Program-made: the position numbers and the translations under genes
Notes under the pieces: generated by a model
Database searches by the model: none
Seen by the model: only the letters and a program-made list of their open reading frames with translations
What the model was told of the DNA's origin: nothing
Assembly: GCA_036987155.1 (NCBI GenBank)
Contig: BTXY01000001.1
Coordinates: 169,144 to 233,143 of the forward strand
Length of the DNA: 64,000 nt
Source of the DNA: Microsyncoccus archaeolyticus
GTDB lineage: Bacteria; Patescibacteriota; Minisyncoccia; Minisyncoccales; Minisyncoccaceae
Direction: 5' to 3'
Shown here: positions 48,431 through 57,156 of the stretch, piece after piece
Position numbering within the stretch: the stretch's first letter is position 1
How the letters are laid out: each line of letters starts with the position of its first letter

Positions 48431-50062
48431 TTACCTATTGGTTTCACCGTAAACTATATCTGTCTTGTGTGAAAGACTTTTGTTTGTCCACTGATCAATT
48501 CCTGACACTTGAGCTGATCCTAAAAGAATTATATCCTGTTCTATGGTCTGAGGAGTAACTGATAATTGAAAAGCACAGGACTTTGACTGCTTTAAAGATC
48601 CTGAACCAGCCTCTATTGTTCCAATATTCCAGACCAATTCTCTTGTGTTTTCATCAAAAACCAAATCCACTCCTTCTGGATATATCTTATTTTCATAAAT
48701 CACGTTATCTGGCAAAACTGTTTTCATAACAGCTTCTCCAATATCATTAAAAGTACTTTTTGCTGTCCATTCAACAGTAAGATAAGTTTTTTGATTGGCT
48801 TCTAAAGGATATGGTCCAGAATTGTCAAAATATTTATCTTCGATATAAATATTTTGTTTTGCTTCTAGTGTTGTTCCAATTTTCGTAACAAATTCTCCTC
48901 TACTAGTATTTATCATTACTTTGTTTTTAATGGTTGGGTTCTTATCAGCTAAATTTCTCATGACCCAATCTTTTTTAACATCAACCCAAAACTCTACTTT
49001 TCCTTCTTCTCCTGGGTCTAAATATTGAAGCTGTGAAACATTTTTAGGCTCCCAAAGAATAGAGTTGTCACCTGATTCAAATTTTCCATCTGGTGCAACT
49101 ATTGAATTAAAATCAAGACTTGATCCTTCTAAACGAACAATCAAAACCATATTAGTTGAAGGAGACTCACTAAGGTTTCTAAAAAATACTTCATAATGAA
49201 GATGGTCCCCGGTTGATGCAATATAGTCTTCGGAATTATTTACTCTTTGAGTAATATATAATGAAGGAGAGGCAATCTGAACCCCTTTAATTGATTCTTT
49301 TAAAAGAATAAAGTTGCCATCTTGCCATATTCCCATTCTAGCTCTAAATATTTTTTGTTCTTGAGAATTGCCAGTTAAAATACCTGATATTTCTATTTTT
49401 CCAGAAGCAGCTTCATTTAATATTGGTATATCCCACTGTGTATTTTCTAATCCTTTTGGTTGAGAGTATAAAAATTCGAAACCATCAGGATATTGAATCA
49501 TAAAAGAAACATCTTTTAAGGGATAATTAACATTAGAGGAATAATTTATTCTAAAAGAAAAAGCTTTCCCACTAGCAGTTTCTGTTGGAATATCTAATGA
49601 AAAATTGATGGGAACCTCTCCTAAAACAGTTGTAAAACTAGTCGTCACTTCGTTTCTCGAATTCAAGTCTTTGGGCTGAAAACTCATTGTTGCTTTTACT
49701 GTTTTAATATCATTTTCTTTGCCTAAATATCTAGTTGTAAACTTAACTGTTCTTTCTTGCCCTGGATAAACATCTCCCTGAATTTCATCTGAAGACTTTC
49801 TCTGTATTCTTGTTCCGTCATCAATTATTGCTCCTTCTGGAAATTCAAAAGTTAATTCAGGGTTTTCTAATCTTATAGTGCCGTTATTTTTGAATTTAAC
49901 AATATATTCTATTTCCTCTCCAACAGATGCTTTTTCCGGACCAATTATTTCTAATTTTAATATCTCTTTAGAAAAAGACATGTTCTGCCAGAAAATAAAA
50001 AATACAACACAAACAACTGCTAATACAATTAATGTAATTACTGTTTTATTCATCTTTTTCAA
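48431..50062 (-). CDS. Surface protein with DUF11/CARDB-like beta-sandwich repeats
   Basis: Protein of 543 residues. An N-terminal helix (VITLIVLAVVCVVFFIFW) anchors it; the remainder is made of at least three beta-sandwich units of about 120 residues. Each has the pattern of DUF11-like domains, for example VGEEIEYIVKFKNNGTIRLE and GDHLHYEVFFRNLSESPSTN. No enzyme motif. Likely exposed on the cell surface as an adhesin or structural part. It lies between aminoacyl-tRNA synthetase genes, overlapping the 80-aa gene upstream by 17 nt. Confidence 0.78.
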   Translation of the reverse strand: MKKMNKTVITLIVLAVVCVVFFIFWQNMSFSKEILKLEIIGPEKASVGEEIEYIVKFKNNGTIRLENPELTFEFPEGAIIDDGTRIQRKSSDEIQGDVYPGQERTVKFTTRYLGKENDIKTVKATMSFQPKDLNSRNEVTTSFTTVLGEVPINFSLDIPTETASGKAFSFRINYSSNVNYPLKDVSFMIQYPDGFEFLYSQPKGLENTQWDIPILNEAASGKIEISGILTGNSQEQKIFRARMGIWQDGNFILLKESIKGVQIASPSLYITQRVNNSEDYIASTGDHLHYEVFFRNLSESPSTNMVLIVRLEGSSLDFNSIVAPDGKFESGDNSILWEPKNVSQLQYLDPGEEGKVEFWVDVKKDWVMRNLADKNPTIKNKVMINTSRGEFVTKIGTTLEAKQNIYIEDKYFDNSGPYPLEANQKTYLTVEWTAKSTFNDIGEAVMKTVLPDNVIYENKIYPEGVDLVFDENTRELVWNIGTIEAGSGSLKQSKSCAFQLSVTPQTIEQDIILLGSAQVSGIDQWTNKSLSHKTDIVYGETNR

Positions 50063-50288
50063 TTAATTTATTTAATTTATTAAAAACCTGATAATTTTTT
50101 GAAGATTTAGCCTTTATGTCTTTTAATCCTTGTGAATGCCTATCCTTATCTTTATCCTTTATTCTTTGAAAAACTGATTTTGGATGGTCGTCATCTTTTT
50201 CTCTTCCTTTATCTTCTTTAATTTTAACATAAGAAGAGCTAAAGTCTTTTTTTTCTTTCGGCTTTTCAATTGGAAAATAGTTTTCCAT
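50046..50288 (-). CDS. Small charged protein, 80 aa
   Basis: Not recognised. Highly charged and probably disordered (KIKEDKGREKDDDHPK; IKDKDKDRHSQGLKDIK). No membrane segment. It shares one base with the ileS stop and overlaps the surface protein start by 17 nt. The coupling suggests a real gene; its order ileS-this-surface protein may hint at a cytoplasmic partner of the surface protein. Confidence 0.6.
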   Translation of the reverse strand: MENYFPIEKPKEKKDFSSSYVKIKEDKGREKDDDHPKSVFQRIKDKDKDRHSQGLKDIKAKSSKNYQVFNKLNKLIEKDE

Positions 50289-53092
50289 TATTTTTTACTA
50301 ATTTTTAAAATAATCTTACTACCTTCAATCAAAATTTCTTTACCATTATCAATAACATCTTCTTTCTTAAACTCAATACCTAAAACATCGTTCAAGATTC
50401 TATCTTTGTTCTTTGATAATATCATATCAAAAAATCCAGAATTTTCATAGTGGACAATTATCCTATCTTTTGGCACAAATCCTTGCTCTTTTCTCATTTG
50501 TTGAATATGTCTTACAATGTCTCTAATCATTCCTTCTTCTTTAAGTTCTGGAGTTATCTCTAAGTTAAGCTCTGCCTCAGTTGTTATGTTATCATCAATA
50601 ATAACTTCTTTAACATTAATTTCTTCCTTAATTAACTCTAATATTTCACTATCTATATGTTTTTTAATCTTTACACAAAGCAATGGTTGCCTTACTTTTA
50701 TATTATTCTTTGATCTTTCACTTAAAACAATATTAACAATATCTCTTCCCTCCTGCATTTCTTTTTCTAAATTTTCATTTATGTTTTCTTTATTAGCTAC
50801 AGGATAATCACATAAATGAACGCTTTCTTCAGAATTATCAATCTTTAAATACGTCTCTTCAGCAATAAAAGGAGAAAATGGAGCGATTAATTTACTTAAT
50901 TTTAATAAACAATACTTAAGAGTAGCTGATGCTTCCTCTTCTTTTTGAAATCTCTTTCTCGACCTTCTTATATACCAATTAGATAAATCATCTATGTAAT
51001 CATAGAAAAGCCTCGAAGCTTTAGTTAGTTCATACTCATTCATTAATTCAATTATTTCATTGTTTAATTTTTCTGTTCGAGAAACTATCCATTTATCTAA
51101 TATGTTTGAAGAACCAATCTCTTTGCATTCCTTTTTATATGTTTCATAAAAAGCAAGGCAATTTTCAATCGAAGAAATTACTTTTCTCCAGACCTCTTTC
51201 ACTCTATCTTCAGAAAACCTATAATCTTCCCCTATTGCAGTAGAACTTAACAAGAAAAACCTTAAAGCATCTGCTCCATATTTATCAAAAACATCTTTAG
51301 GGTCAGGATAATTCTTTAATTTTTTACTTAACTTTCTTCCCTTTTCATCTAAAATTAAACCGTTAACAATTACATTTTTAAATGCTGGACTGTTTTTTCC
51401 CAAACCAATATCATTTATTGTTAAAGCAGTTGATAGAACATGAAGAGTATAGAACCATCCTCTTGTTTGATCTAATCCTTCAGCAATAAAATCAGCAGGA
51501 AATGTTTTTTCTACTAAATCTTTGTTTTCAAAAGGATAATGCCATTGAGCATAAGGCATAGATCCTGACTCAAACCAGCAATCAAAAACTCCAGAAGTTC
51601 TTTTCATTTCTTTTCCACACTTTAAGCATTTAAATTTTATGTTATCAATATATGGCAAGTGCAAATCATTTAATTTTTCTCCTCCATTTTTTTCTAATTC
51701 TTCTATACTACCTATACAAATTAACTCTTTACACTCTTCACATTCCCAAATAGGAATTGGGGCTCCCCAAAAACGATTTCTTGAAAAATTCCAATCTCTT
51801 GCCCCCTCAAGCCATTTACCAAACCTACCTTCTTTAATGTGCTCAGGAACCCAATGTATTTGTTTATTATTATCAATCAATTCTTTTTTTATTTTAGTCA
51901 CAGAAATGTACCAGCTTTCAATAGCATAATAAAGCAAAGGAGAATCGCATCTCCAACAATAAGGATATTCATGAGAAACAATCTCTTCTTTATATAAAAG
52001 ATCTTTTTGCTTTATTTTTTCAACAATCTTTTCGTCTGCGTCTTTCACAAACTCTCCATTTAAATCATATACTTCTTCTTTGAATTTCCCTGATAAATCT
52101 ACTGTATGAAAAAAAGGAAGCTTGTATTTCATGCCAATATTAAAATCATCTTCTCCATACATTGGATTCATGTGAACTATTCCTGTTCCATCTTCAAAAG
52201 AAACAAAATCTCCTGCAATAACCTGAAAAGCGTTTTCAATATTTTCTACATCTTTCAAATAATCAAACATTGGTTCGTATTTTAGTCCAACAAGATCTTT
52301 TCCTTTTAATTCCTTAACAATCTTATATTCTTTATCTAAAATAGAAATTCTTTCTTTTGCTAAAATATATTTTTTAGAATTATTTTCAACTAAAACATAA
52401 TTTAATTCAGGATTAACAGCTAAAGCAACATTTCCTGGCAATGTCCATGGAGTAGTTGTCCAAACAAGCAAATACTCATCTCTATCAACAATTTTAAATT
52501 TTACATAAATCGACTTGTCTTTTACTTCTTTGTATCCTTGATTAACTTCAAAATTTGATAAAGTGGTTCCGCACCTTGGACAATAAGGAGAAACCCTATA
52601 ATTTTTTAAAACTAAATTTTTGTCCCATAATTGTTTTAAAACCCACCACACTGATTCAATGTAATTATTTTCTAAAGTAGAATATGCTTTGTCATAGTCA
52701 GCCCATCTTCCAACTCTTTTCAAAGTAGATTCAAAATCATCAACGCAAGCAAAAACAGAAGACCTGCAAGCATCATTAAATTTTTCAATTCCCATTTCTT
52801 CTATTTCTTTCTTGTTTTTTATTCCCATTTCTTTTTCAATCAAGTTCTCTACTGGCAAACCATGACAATCCCAACCAACACGTCTTGGAACTTGATATCC
52901 CATCATTGTCCAATACCTTAAAACAGCATCCTTAATAGTAGTTGCTAAAATATGACCATAGTGTGGCTTTCCTGTAGCAAAAGGAGGGCCATCGTAAAAA
53001 CTAAAATAAGGAGAACCTTCTCTTTTTTTAATTGATTTGTGAAAAATATCCTTTTCTTCCCAATATTTTAATATTTTTTCTTCATTTATCAT
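50288..53092 (-). CDS. ileS: Isoleucyl-tRNA synthetase
   Basis: Class I synthetase of 934 residues. HIGH motif: GPPFATGKPHYGHILATT (about 35-52); editing domain with LLVWTTTPWTLPGNVALAV; KMSKS variant GRKLSKKLKNYPDP, in which Lys replaces the last Ser. Zinc-type pairs occur in CPRCGTTLSNFE, CEECKELI and KCLKCGKE. The size and C-terminus match the eukaryote/archaea-like IleS2 type associated with mupirocin resistance. It overlaps the phosphatase gene by 4 nt. Confidence 0.95.
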   Translation of the reverse strand: MINEEKILKYWEEKDIFHKSIKKREGSPYFSFYDGPPFATGKPHYGHILATTIKDAVLRYWTMMGYQVPRRVGWDCHGLPVENLIEKEMGIKNKKEIEEMGIEKFNDACRSSVFACVDDFESTLKRVGRWADYDKAYSTLENNYIESVWWVLKQLWDKNLVLKNYRVSPYCPRCGTTLSNFEVNQGYKEVKDKSIYVKFKIVDRDEYLLVWTTTPWTLPGNVALAVNPELNYVLVENNSKKYILAKERISILDKEYKIVKELKGKDLVGLKYEPMFDYLKDVENIENAFQVIAGDFVSFEDGTGIVHMNPMYGEDDFNIGMKYKLPFFHTVDLSGKFKEEVYDLNGEFVKDADEKIVEKIKQKDLLYKEEIVSHEYPYCWRCDSPLLYYAIESWYISVTKIKKELIDNNKQIHWVPEHIKEGRFGKWLEGARDWNFSRNRFWGAPIPIWECEECKELICIGSIEELEKNGGEKLNDLHLPYIDNIKFKCLKCGKEMKRTSGVFDCWFESGSMPYAQWHYPFENKDLVEKTFPADFIAEGLDQTRGWFYTLHVLSTALTINDIGLGKNSPAFKNVIVNGLILDEKGRKLSKKLKNYPDPKDVFDKYGADALRFFLLSSTAIGEDYRFSEDRVKEVWRKVISSIENCLAFYETYKKECKEIGSSNILDKWIVSRTEKLNNEIIELMNEYELTKASRLFYDYIDDLSNWYIRRSRKRFQKEEEASATLKYCLLKLSKLIAPFSPFIAEETYLKIDNSEESVHLCDYPVANKENINENLEKEMQEGRDIVNIVLSERSKNNIKVRQPLLCVKIKKHIDSEILELIKEEINVKEVIIDDNITTEAELNLEITPELKEEGMIRDIVRHIQQMRKEQGFVPKDRIIVHYENSGFFDMILSKNKDRILNDVLGIEFKKEDVIDNGKEILIEGSKIILKISKK

Positions 53093-53673
53093 AATTCTCT
53101 TATTTCTCCTGTATTAATTATTCCTTTTCCCTCTCTTTGGTTAATTAAATCTTCCTTGCTTAAACCTTTAACATAACCTTCTAAAAGCCACAAGGGGTCT
53201 CCATGAGAGATGATTAAAACATTTTTACCTTGAAAATTATTCTCTATTTCATTAAAAACGTTTTTCATTCTTTCTTGACATTTATTCCAATTTTCTCCTT
53301 TAGGCGGTGTATTCTCAAACATATTAATTTTATTGTTTTCATGAAAATCCCATGCTTCTTTTTTTGATTTGCCACCAAAAATTCCCCAATTAATATCTCT
53401 TAACCTTACATCATATATAATTTTGTTTAAATCAAATCCAATAATTTCTGCTACGATCTTTGCTGTTTGTCTTGTTCTTAAAATGTCTGAACAAAAAATT
53501 AAATCAATGTTTTTATCTTTCAATATTCCTCCTGATCTTTTCACCTGATTTATGCCTTCTTCAATTAAAAAGCAAGGCGTATCATTATCAGGATAGCAAT
53601 AAAGAATATCAGGATTTTCTTCCTGATGATTGTTTTTTCCGTGCCTTAATAAATAATACTTGTTCATTAACAT
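53089..53673 (-). CDS. Histidine phosphatase superfamily protein
   Basis: Protein of 194 residues with the phosphoglycerate-mutase-like RHG motif (YYLLRHGKNNH, catalytic His about residue 11), IFCSDILRTRQTAKIVAE (Arg pair) and the second histidine in VLIISHGDPLW. It removes phosphate from small molecules or proteins; substrate unknown. Lies between argS (7-nt gap) and ileS (overlap). Confidence 0.85.
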   Translation of the reverse strand: MLMNKYYLLRHGKNNHQEENPDILYCYPDNDTPCFLIEEGINQVKRSGGILKDKNIDLIFCSDILRTRQTAKIVAEIIGFDLNKIIYDVRLRDINWGIFGGKSKKEAWDFHENNKINMFENTPPKGENWNKCQERMKNVFNEIENNFQGKNVLIISHGDPLWLLEGYVKGLSKEDLINQREGKGIINTGEIREL

Positions 53674-53680
53674 ATTTTTT

Positions 53681-55240
53681 TTACATTTTTTCTGGAGCAG
53701 AAACTCCCATTAAATCCAAAACGCTTTTCAATGTGATTTGTGTTGATAAAATTAATGCTAATCTTTGGTTCTTTAATTTTTCATCATCAACTAAAACTTG
53801 GCAATCCTGATAAAATCCATGAAATGTTGTTGCTAAATCAATCGCGTACTGAGGAATTCTTTGTAATTGATAGTCTTTAACCGTATCTTCTATAATTTCT
53901 CTAAATTTTAAAATTTGCTTAATTAATTCTGTCTCTCTTTTGTCATTAAGCAAAGAAAAATCTTTTGGAATTTTAAAATTATCTACTTTGCTTAAAATAC
54001 TAGAAATTCTTGCATAAGCATATTGGACATAAAAAACAGGGTTTTTCTCTGATTCTTCTTTCGCTAAATTGAAATCAAAAGATAAATGAGTATTAGCTGC
54101 TTTATTTAAAAAGAAAAATCTAATTACATCTGAACTTAATTCTTCTAATAAGTCATCCATGGTAATTGCTGTTCCCATTCTTTTTGACATTTTTACAGGT
54201 TTTCCGTCTTTCATTACTGTCACAAATTGCAATAAAATAATCTCTAATTTGTCTTTGTGCCCCAAAGCTTCCACCCCAGCTTTTAAACCAGCCACATCTC
54301 CATAATGATCTGCTCCCCAAATATTTATTACTTTATCAAATTTCTTTTTCTCAAATTTATATTTATGATAAGCAATATCTCCTGCTAAATATGTTTTATT
54401 CCCGTCTGACTTAATTAAGACCCTATCTCTTTCATCTTTAAAATTAATTGATTTAAACCATAGAGCCCCATCTTCTTCGTAGGTTAATTCTTTTTCCTTT
54501 AATATTTTAATTACCTTGTCCACTTCTCCTTTTTCGTAAAGCTTTGATTCTAAAAACCATTCATCGTATTTTATTCCTAATTTTTCAATGGTTTTCTTTA
54601 TCATCTCGTTTAAAATTATTTCTGCTCCTTTTTTACCAATAATATACGGGTTTTTTTCTTTTATTATTTTATTCAATTCATCAATATATTCTCCAGTATA
54701 TTTTGCTTCACTGTCTTTTAAAATTGAGTGGCCTAATAACAATATTTGTTTTCCAAAATCATTTACATAATATGCTTTCTCAACTTTATACCCTGCTTTT
54801 TTTAAAACATTACCTAGAACATCTCCAAAGGGACCTCCTCTTCCGTTGCCAACTGTTAATGGTCCTGTTGGATTAGCTGATACAAACTCTATTTGAATCT
54901 TTTTTTCTTTTCCTATTTCTAAATTAAAAAATTTATCTTTTTCTATTAAAACATTTTTAATTTCTTCTTTTATTATTTTTTCAGAAAGAAAAAAATTAAT
55001 AAATCCTGGTTTAATGACCTCTATTTTATCAAATAAATCACTTTTAATTTCTTCTTTAATTTTTAGAGCCACATCAAAAGGATTGTTATTAACTTTTTTT
55101 CCAATCTCTAAAGCTACACTAACAGCAAAGTCTCCGTGATTTTTTTCTTTAGGTCTTAAAACTTGGACATCAAAATCAAAACCATATATTTTTTCAATAG
55201 CTTTTTCAACCAATTCTTTTATTTGTTTTCTTATATCCAT
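53681..55240 (-). CDS. argS: Arginyl-tRNA synthetase
   Basis: Class I synthetase of 519 residues. The HIGH equivalent is ANPTGPLTVGNGRGG and the KMSK motif is KPVKMSKRMGTAIT. An N-terminal Add-1 tRNA-binding domain (about 1-95) and the C-terminal DALR anticodon domain (NPVFYVQYAYARISSIL onward) are present. It is the first gene of a 12-gene minus-strand run to tatD. Its promoter must lie in the 60-bp gap shared with smpB; no clear -35/-10 pair was found. Confidence 0.96.
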   Translation of the reverse strand: MDIRKQIKELVEKAIEKIYGFDFDVQVLRPKEKNHGDFAVSVALEIGKKVNNNPFDVALKIKEEIKSDLFDKIEVIKPGFINFFLSEKIIKEEIKNVLIEKDKFFNLEIGKEKKIQIEFVSANPTGPLTVGNGRGGPFGDVLGNVLKKAGYKVEKAYYVNDFGKQILLLGHSILKDSEAKYTGEYIDELNKIIKEKNPYIIGKKGAEIILNEMIKKTIEKLGIKYDEWFLESKLYEKGEVDKVIKILKEKELTYEEDGALWFKSINFKDERDRVLIKSDGNKTYLAGDIAYHKYKFEKKKFDKVINIWGADHYGDVAGLKAGVEALGHKDKLEIILLQFVTVMKDGKPVKMSKRMGTAITMDDLLEELSSDVIRFFFLNKAANTHLSFDFNLAKEESEKNPVFYVQYAYARISSILSKVDNFKIPKDFSLLNDKRETELIKQILKFREIIEDTVKDYQLQRIPQYAIDLATTFHGFYQDCQVLVDDEKLKNQRLALILSTQITLKSVLDLMGVSAPEKM

Positions 55241-55288
55241 ACTTTACTTTAAAGATTAAATATGCTTTTATTTTATCATAAAATCAGC

Positions 55289-55294
55289 TAAAAT
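55289..55294 (+). promoter_or_regulatory. smpB -10 box, leaderless type
   Basis: TAAAAT followed by 6 nt (GAAACC) and the smpB ATG; the -35 region is weak (TTTTAT). Confidence 0.5.
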
Positions 55295-55300
55295 GAAACC

Positions 55301-55762
55301 ATGATAATATCTGAAAACAAAAAAGCAAAATTTGATTATGAAGTACTTGAAACCTTCGAAGCAGGAATAGTTTTGACTGGCCAAGAAGTAAAATCTTTAA
55401 GAACAAGAGGAGTAAACATGCTTGGAACATATATAGTTATTAAAAAGAATAAAAAAGGAAACTCAGAAATTTTCTGGGTGGGAGCTAATATCTTCCCTTA
55501 CCAACCACTAAATATTGAAAAAAGTTATGATCCTCAAAGAGATAGAAAACTTCTTTTAAGTAAAAAAGAGATAAATTACCTAGTAGGCAAGGCAAGCGAA
55601 AAGGGCTTGACTTTAGTGCCATTATTGGTTTATACTAAAAAACACAAAATTAAGCTATCTTTTGCTATAGTTAAAGGCAAAAAGAAAGCTGATAAAAGAG
55701 AGTCAATCAAGAAAAAAGACATTGAAAGACAAATTAAAAGAGAATTAAAAGCACGGGGGTGA
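55301..55762 (+). CDS. smpB: SsrA-binding protein SmpB
   Basis: Protein of 153 residues: KAKFDYEVLETFEAGIVLTG, QEVKSLRTRGVN, DPQRDRKLLLSKKEI and a basic C-terminal tail (KKKADKRESIKKKDIERQIK), all typical. It escorts tmRNA to stalled ribosomes. The last three codons and the UGA stop (CGG GGG TGA region) overlap the first 8 nt of the tmRNA gene, so maturation of tmRNA from a joint transcript would remove the smpB stop codon. Confidence 0.97.
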   Translation: MIISENKKAKFDYEVLETFEAGIVLTGQEVKSLRTRGVNMLGTYIVIKKNKKGNSEIFWVGANIFPYQPLNIEKSYDPQRDRKLLLSKKEINYLVGKASEKGLTLVPLLVYTKKHKIKLSFAIVKGKKKADKRESIKKKDIERQIKRELKARG

Positions 55763-56105
55763 TTTGCTTCGACAGAATTTTGAAAATAATAAGGCAAGCC
55801 GAGGTCTCAATCCTCGTAAAACCTTGGGGAATCTTTAATAAGTGTAGACTTTTCTAAAGAACCCGCATTAGCTTACGCTTAATGCTGTCCTTGATTTCGA
55901 TTCTCGCTAAATATCAAGGGCACAATACAAGCGAGACAAGCACTTACTTTTTGGCTCAGAAGGTTTGTGACTGAAATTTATGAACCCGTATTATTGTTAT
56001 TCTTTCTGCCTTTAAAACAATAATTACGTTAAATTAAGACAGAATAAGCTTGTAGAATTATTATTGGATAATTTTTGGACGCGAGCTCACTACTCGCCAC
56101 CTCCA
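55755..56105 (+). ncRNA. ssrA: Transfer-messenger RNA (tmRNA)
   Basis: 351 nt. The acceptor stem GGGGGTG (55755-55761) pairs with CACCTCC (56098-56104), followed by discriminator A; CCA is not encoded. The T arm is GCGAG-CTCACTA-CTCGC. Pseudoknot 1 is visible: CGAGG/CCTCG (55800-55804 with 55812-55816) and loop CTCAA with TTGGG (55806-55810 with 55824-55828). The tag frame ends at TAA 55880-55882 and reads FSKEPALAYA if resumed at 55850, after UAGAC (compare UAGUC in E. coli); resumption at 55844 would add VD. The stop lies in helix 5 as usual. It sits between smpB and infC. Confidence 0.93.
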
Positions 56106-56113
56106 CAAACAAA

Positions 56114-56623
56114 TTGAATAAACCTTTATACAACAACCAAATAAGAGCAGATGAAGTAAGACTGATTGATGTCGATGGTCAACAAGTAGGAGTTTTGCCT
56201 CTAGTAAAAGCACTAGAAATGGCAAAAGAAAAAGGAATGGACTTAATTCAAGTAACAGAAAAAGTCTCCCCTCCTATATGTAGAATTGGTGAATATGGAA
56301 AATATCTTTACCAACTTCAAAAGAAAGAAAGAAAGACCGTTGCTGGAAGCAAGAAAAGTGAAGTTAAGACAATTAAGTTGTCTTTTAATATTTCCGACAA
56401 TGATATCAAAACCAGAGTACTAGCAGCAGAAAAACATTTAAAAAGAGGCGACAAGATAAGAATTGAATTAAGATTAAAAGGAAGGGAAAAACAATTATCA
56501 GAAATAGGGATAGGAAAAATTAATAAATTCTTAGAGCAATTAAAAGAAAAAATGGAATTAAAAATAGAAAAAGAATTAAAAAAAGAACCAAAAGGATTAT
56601 CAATGATTATTTTAAAGAAATAG
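56114..56623 (+). CDS. infC: Translation initiation factor IF-3
   Basis: Protein of 170 residues: NKPLYNNQIRADEVRLIDVD at the N-terminus, the linker region CRIGEYGKYLYQLQKKERK and a C-terminal KH-like domain (IKLSFNISDNDIKTRVLAA). IF-3 keeps ribosomal subunits apart and checks the start codon. The best start is TTG at 56114, 9 nt after the tmRNA 3' end; infC starts are often non-AUG. The longer open frame from 56075 runs through the tmRNA T arm and is rejected. First gene of infC-rpmI-rplT. Confidence 0.93.
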   Translation: MNKPLYNNQIRADEVRLIDVDGQQVGVLPLVKALEMAKEKGMDLIQVTEKVSPPICRIGEYGKYLYQLQKKERKTVAGSKKSEVKTIKLSFNISDNDIKTRVLAAEKHLKRGDKIRIELRLKGREKQLSEIGIGKINKFLEQLKEKMELKIEKELKKEPKGLSMIILKK

Positions 56624-56624
56624 T

Positions 56625-56810
56625 ATGAAAACAAGAAAATCGCTAACAAAAAGATTTAAGGTAACAAAAACCGGAAAGGTCTTAAGAAGAGCAGTAGGAC
56701 AAGACCATCTTCTATCAAAGCAGTCTTCAAATAAAAGAAGACGTCTTCGCAAAATGGTAAAGATGTCAGAAGCCGAGGCAAAGATAATAAGAAAATTATT
56801 AGGTAAATAA
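56625..56810 (+). CDS. rpmI: 50S ribosomal protein bL35
   Basis: Basic protein of 61 residues: MKTRKSLTKRFKVTKTGKVL, then HLLSKQSSNKRRRLRK, the conserved bL35 pattern. One base after infC and one base before rplT. Confidence 0.96.
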   Translation: MKTRKSLTKRFKVTKTGKVLRRAVGQDHLLSKQSSNKRRRLRKMVKMSEAEAKIIRKLLGK

Positions 56811-56811
56811 T

Positions 56812-57156
56812 ATGGCAAGAGTTAAAAGAGGAACAATAGCAAATAAAAGAAGAAAAAAAGTTTTAAAACAAGCAAAAGGATTTAAATGGGGAAGAAAATC
56901 AAAATACAAACTAGCCAAACAAGCAGTAATGAAAGCTTTGAGTTATTCAACAAGAGATAGAAAAGTTAAGAAAAGAATGAAAAGAGCATTGTGGCAAGTT
57001 CAGTTATCTGCTTTCTTAAAAGAAAAAGGATTAAGCTATAATAAATTCATTGCTGGATTAAAAAAGAAAGATATCCAGATTGATAGAAAAATATTATCTG
57101 TTTTAGTTAAAGAAAAACCTGAGGCAGTAGAAAAGATTATAGAAATAATAAAATAG
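56812..57156 (+). CDS. rplT: 50S ribosomal protein bL20
   Basis: Protein of 114 residues: MARVKRGTIANKRRKKVLKQ, AKGFKWGRKSKYKLAKQAV and SYNKFIAGLKKKDIQIDRKI, all bL20 hallmarks. Binds 23S rRNA early in assembly; in other bacteria it represses its own operon. The 3' end overlaps the convergent PP-loop gene by 20 bp. Confidence 0.97.
   Translation: MARVKRGTIANKRRKKVLKQAKGFKWGRKSKYKLAKQAVMKALSYSTRDRKVKKRMKRALWQVQLSAFLKEKGLSYNKFIAGLKKKDIQIDRKILSVLVKEKPEAVEKIIEIIK

Noticed and set aside
56075..56113. Upstream extension of infC beginning at TTG 56075
   Set aside because: These codons are the tmRNA T arm and 3' acceptor strand; conserved IF-3 sequence begins only after 56114.
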